From an uncultured Bacteroidales bacterium (lineage in GTDB: Bacteria > Bacteroidota > Bacteroidia > Bacteroidales > ML635J-15), in NCBI GenBank assembly GCA_905233405.1, contig CAJOEG010000080.1, positions 1-6,944 of the forward strand: DNA of 6,944 nt, given 5' to 3'. Shown here in pieces: positions 4,532 to 6,944 of this stretch. The translations under genes and the position numbers were made by a program. Position 1 is the stretch's first letter; the number at the start of each line of letters is the position of its first letter. The notes under the pieces were generated by a model that worked only from the letters and a program-made list of their open reading frames with translations, was not told the origin of the DNA and searched no databases.

Positions 4532-5539
4532 ATGAAAATTATAATACCAATGGCAGGTATGGGTACGCGAATGCGTCCGCACACCCTAACCGTACCGAAG
4601 CCACTTATCACGCTGGCTGGCAAGACTATAGTACAACGTTTAGTTGAAGGAATCGCACAGATTTGCGAGGAACCGATTGATGAAATTGCTTTTGTAATCG
4701 GTAATTTCGGCGAGAAGGTCGAGAACGAACTTTGCAATATCGCACGCGGTGTCGGCGCCGAACCGAAGATTTACTACCAGAAGGAAGCCCTCGGCACTGC
4801 CCACGCAATATGGTGCGCTGCTCCGTCGCTCAACGACAAGGTGGTGGTGGCTTTTGCCGATACTTTGTTCTTCGCCGACTTCAAGATTTCCGCCGATGCC
4901 GACAGCATTATCTGGGTGCAGAAAGTTGAACATCCCGAGGCTTACGGCGTAGTAACAACCGATGCAAACGGAGTAATTTCCGGCTTCGAGGAAAAGCCTA
5001 AGACTTTCGTTTCCGACCTCGCCATCATCGGCATTTATTATTTCAAGTCGGGCGAAACCCTACGCGGCGAACTGCAGTACCTTATCGACAACAATATCCG
5101 CAAGAGCGGTGAGTTCCAGCTTACTACAGCATTGGAAAACATGCGTGCCAAAGGCTTGAAGTTCGTGCCTGCACAGGTTGAGGAATGGCTCGACTGCGGA
5201 AACAAGAACATCACCGTGGCAACCCACCAGCGCGTACTTGCCCGCGACAAGAAGTCGGAACTGCTGGCAAAGTCGGCAGAAGTGGAAAACTCGACCATCA
5301 TTCCGCCTTGCCATATCGAGGACGATGTGAAAATCAAGAATTCGGTTGTAGGTCCTTATGTTTCGGTAGGAAAGGGTACAACAATCTGCGGAAGTGTAAT
5401 CTGTAATTCGGTGATTCAGGAAGCTACGGCAATCGAAAATATGAACATCCACGATTCGATGGTTGGCAGTCACGTGAAATTGTCGGGCAAGCAGTACGAC
5501 CTAAGCATTGGCGACTACAACACCTTAGAACTCAAGTAG
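4532..5539 (+). CDS. Sugar-phosphate nucleotidyltransferase with left-handed beta-helix tail
   Basis: 335-residue cytosolic enzyme expected to join a nucleoside triphosphate to a sugar-1-phosphate, giving an NDP-sugar for envelope or surface polysaccharide; the exact sugar and nucleotide cannot be read from sequence. Residues 1-235 are the NTP_transferase domain. The nucleotide-binding loop is MAGMGTRMRP (7-16), with PKPL at 22-25, LGTAHAI at 87-93, the metal-site region FADTLF at 108-113 (where many relatives have GDN), EKP at 154-156, GEFQLTTAL at 193-201 and WLDCGN at 219-224. Residues about 250-325 hold hexapeptide-like repeats (ENSTIIPPCHIEDDVKIKNSV onward), a GlmU-like beta-helix without an evident acetyltransferase site. 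AGGA five bases before the ATG is an unusually Shine-Dalgarno-like sequence here. The next gene starts one base after the stop, so they are one operon. rmlA or glmU would be over-specific names. Confidence 0.92.
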   Translation: MKIIIPMAGMGTRMRPHTLTVPKPLITLAGKTIVQRLVEGIAQICEEPIDEIAFVIGNFGEKVENELCNIARGVGAEPKIYYQKEALGTAHAIWCAAPSLNDKVVVAFADTLFFADFKISADADSIIWVQKVEHPEAYGVVTTDANGVISGFEEKPKTFVSDLAIIGIYYFKSGETLRGELQYLIDNNIRKSGEFQLTTALENMRAKGLKFVPAQVEEWLDCGNKNITVATHQRVLARDKKSELLAKSAEVENSTIIPPCHIEDDVKIKNSVVGPYVSVGKGTTICGSVICNSVIQEATAIENMNIHDSMVGSHVKLSGKQYDLSIGDYNTLELK

Positions 5540-5540
5540 G

Positions 5541-6944
5541 ATGATGACTTTCCGCAAAATATTGCTTTTGTCGGTGTTGCTGTTAGTGTTCGCGGCTGGC
5601 TATTCGCAGAAGAAAGCACAGAAATCGGACAAGAAGCCTGCAACAGAAAAAGGCTTTGACTTCAATTTCAGCTTTTACTTCCTTGAAGGCAACAAGAACA
5701 AGAACCTTGGCGACTACGAAAATGCCATCAAGAATTACACTCGTGCATTGACCATCGACAATACCCAGCCGTCTGCTTACTACGAGATTGCTTCGATTCT
5801 GTTTGCCACTGGCGACTATTCGTCGGCTGAGACATACGCCGAAAAAGCCGTGCAGTACGACAAAACAAATAACATTGCCTACATCGACATGCTGATTTAC
5901 ACCTATGAGTACAGCAATCAGCCCGAAAAGACCATTCCTCTTTACCGCAAACTCATAGTATCGAATCCGAACGACATCGAAAACTACTACGAACTGGCGA
6001 AGGTTTACCAGAAATTGAACAAACCTAAGGATGCCATAAAAGTTCTCGATGAAGCAGAAAAGAAGTTTGGTATTACTGATATTGTCTCTGTCCAGAAGGA
6101 AATGATGTACGAGCAGATGGGCAACATGAACAAGTCGTTCGAAGAGATGAAGAAATTGCGCGATGCCTATCCTACAAACCTTCGCTACAAGGCTATGCTT
6201 GCCGAGGCGTATTTCCAGAACAAGAAAATAGATTTGGCAAGAACAGAATTTGCCGAACTTGAAAAGATGAACATTGACGAAGGTCTTGTGTATCTGTCGC
6301 TTGCAGAATACCATAGGGCTGTTGATGCGCAGTATTACAACTATTTTGCGATGCTGGAAAAGGCGTTCTCCTGCGATGACGAGAGTCTTACCTACGAACT
6401 CAAAATGCAGATTCTCAATCAGTTGCTTCCAATTGCAAGAAACGACGATTATATAAAGGTTCAGATAAAGAGGCTTGCTTCGATTGTTGAGAAGCAATAT
6501 CCGAGCGATGTTGCACTCAGTGCGCTCAAGGCCGACATTGCAATGATGAACAACGACTACAAGTCGGTGCAGCAGAACCTTATCGACATTGTCGCCGAGG
6601 ACAAGTCGTCCTACGAAATCTGGGAGCATCTTATGAACATCGACTATCATCTGCAGGATTTTGACAACCTTTATGCGCACAGCAAGGAAGCCTCCGAACT
6701 TTTCCCCAATATGCTTACGGTTTACCAGTATTATGTGGTGGCTGCATATCTGAAAAAGGAGTTTCGCGAAGTTGTCGAGGCTGTTGATTATGCTTCGATG
6801 CTTTCGCTTGACAACCAGCAGGTTATGATTGACTTGCTGAGTATGCAGGGCGATGCCTACAATGCTCTCAAGAATTACCACAAGGCCGATTCGGTCTATG
6901 AGTACATTCTGTTCAAGGATGCCGATTTCGAGTCGGTGCTGAAC
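5541..6944 (+). CDS. Secreted TPR-repeat protein, 3' end cut by window edge
   Basis: 468 residues are present and the frame is open to the last base. The first ATG, one base after the nucleotidyltransferase stop, is followed at once by a second; either may be used, and the spacing suggests translational coupling. The N-terminus MMTFRKILLLSVLLLVFAAG is a signal peptide, with likely cleavage near AGYSQ (19-23) and no lipobox cysteine, so the mature protein is probably periplasmic. From about 45 onward, helical tetratricopeptide repeats follow: FLEGNKNKNLGDYENAIKNY (47-66), YYEIASILFATGDYSSAETY (80-99), and YYELAKVYQKLNKPKDAIKV (149-168), with more degenerate repeats to the edge. TPRs mediate protein-protein contacts, so a scaffold role is likely. 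I recall the order nucleotidyltransferase, TPR protein, DUF4292 lipoprotein, M23 peptidase in Bacteroidota, which would link it to envelope assembly; the downstream genes are not visible here. Confidence 0.92.
   Translation, partial: MMTFRKILLLSVLLLVFAAGYSQKKAQKSDKKPATEKGFDFNFSFYFLEGNKNKNLGDYENAIKNYTRALTIDNTQPSAYYEIASILFATGDYSSAETYAEKAVQYDKTNNIAYIDMLIYTYEYSNQPEKTIPLYRKLIVSNPNDIENYYELAKVYQKLNKPKDAIKVLDEAEKKFGITDIVSVQKEMMYEQMGNMNKSFEEMKKLRDAYPTNLRYKAMLAEAYFQNKKIDLARTEFAELEKMNIDEGLVYLSLAEYHRAVDAQYYNYFAMLEKAFSCDDESLTYELKMQILNQLLPIARNDDYIKVQIKRLASIVEKQYPSDVALSALKADIAMMNNDYKSVQQNLIDIVAEDKSSYEIWEHLMNIDYHLQDFDNLYAHSKEASELFPNMLTVYQYYVVAAYLKKEFREVVEAVDYASMLSLDNQQVMIDLLSMQGDAYNALKNYHKADSVYEYILFKDADFESVLN

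Noticed and set aside
4853..4870. Loss of the GDN metal motif in the nucleotidyltransferase (FADTLF instead)
   Set aside because: The aspartate is kept, and I recall FADTLF in close Bacteroidota relatives, so this is a subfamily trait and not a sign of inactivation.
5583..6881. A 432-codon open frame on the minus strand, rich in V, L, H and I
   Set aside because: It lies wholly antisense to the signal-peptide/TPR protein, whose frame runs unbroken from 5541 to the edge with clear repeats. The antisense product has low-complexity composition and no recognisable motif.

Overview
The window looks like a chromosomal segment of a member of the Bacteroidales (Bacteroidota); I cannot name the genus. 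Three things point there. The spaces upstream of genes carry the Bacteroidota-type promoter (TTTG, about 19 bases, TAnnTTTG). Most starts lack a Shine-Dalgarno sequence. The gene families and their order (rplY-pth; sugar nucleotidyltransferase followed by a secreted TPR protein) are, as I recall, familiar in that group.

Layout: (1) 1-1224, minus strand: a housekeeping operon of rplY (ribosomal protein L25/Ctc) and pth (peptidyl-tRNA hydrolase, cut by the window edge), with a good promoter and a GC-rich leader hairpin. (2) 1246-2559: a minus-strand P-loop ATPase of the COG1672/ATPase_2 type with its own strong promoter and a palindrome inside that promoter. It is bracketed by two related copies of a short repeat (R1), the outer one inside a 61-base imperfect palindrome. 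(3) 2564-2683: a degenerate 8-base-periodic tract of 15 octamers. (4) 2740-4383: a plus-strand ATPase of the same broad superfamily, with a C-terminal DUF234/PD-(D/E)XK nuclease-like domain. It is bracketed by two direct repeats of about 86 bases, 84% identical (R2); the right copy includes the gene's own stop codon. (5) 4384-6944: plus-strand sugar-phosphate nucleotidyltransferase, then, one base later, a secreted TPR-repeat protein running off the right edge.

Interpretation: conserved housekeeping blocks on both sides enclose about 3.1 kb of accessory DNA holding two divergent ATPase genes. Each is a single-gene unit framed by its own repeat pair, and the octamer tract lies between them. 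The repeat framing is seen directly; that the units are mobile or form a system is inference. The left block serves translation (5S rRNA-binding protein and peptidyl-tRNA recycling). The right block probably serves the cell envelope. The ATPases have no assignable substrate; the larger one has the parts of an ATP-controlled nuclease.
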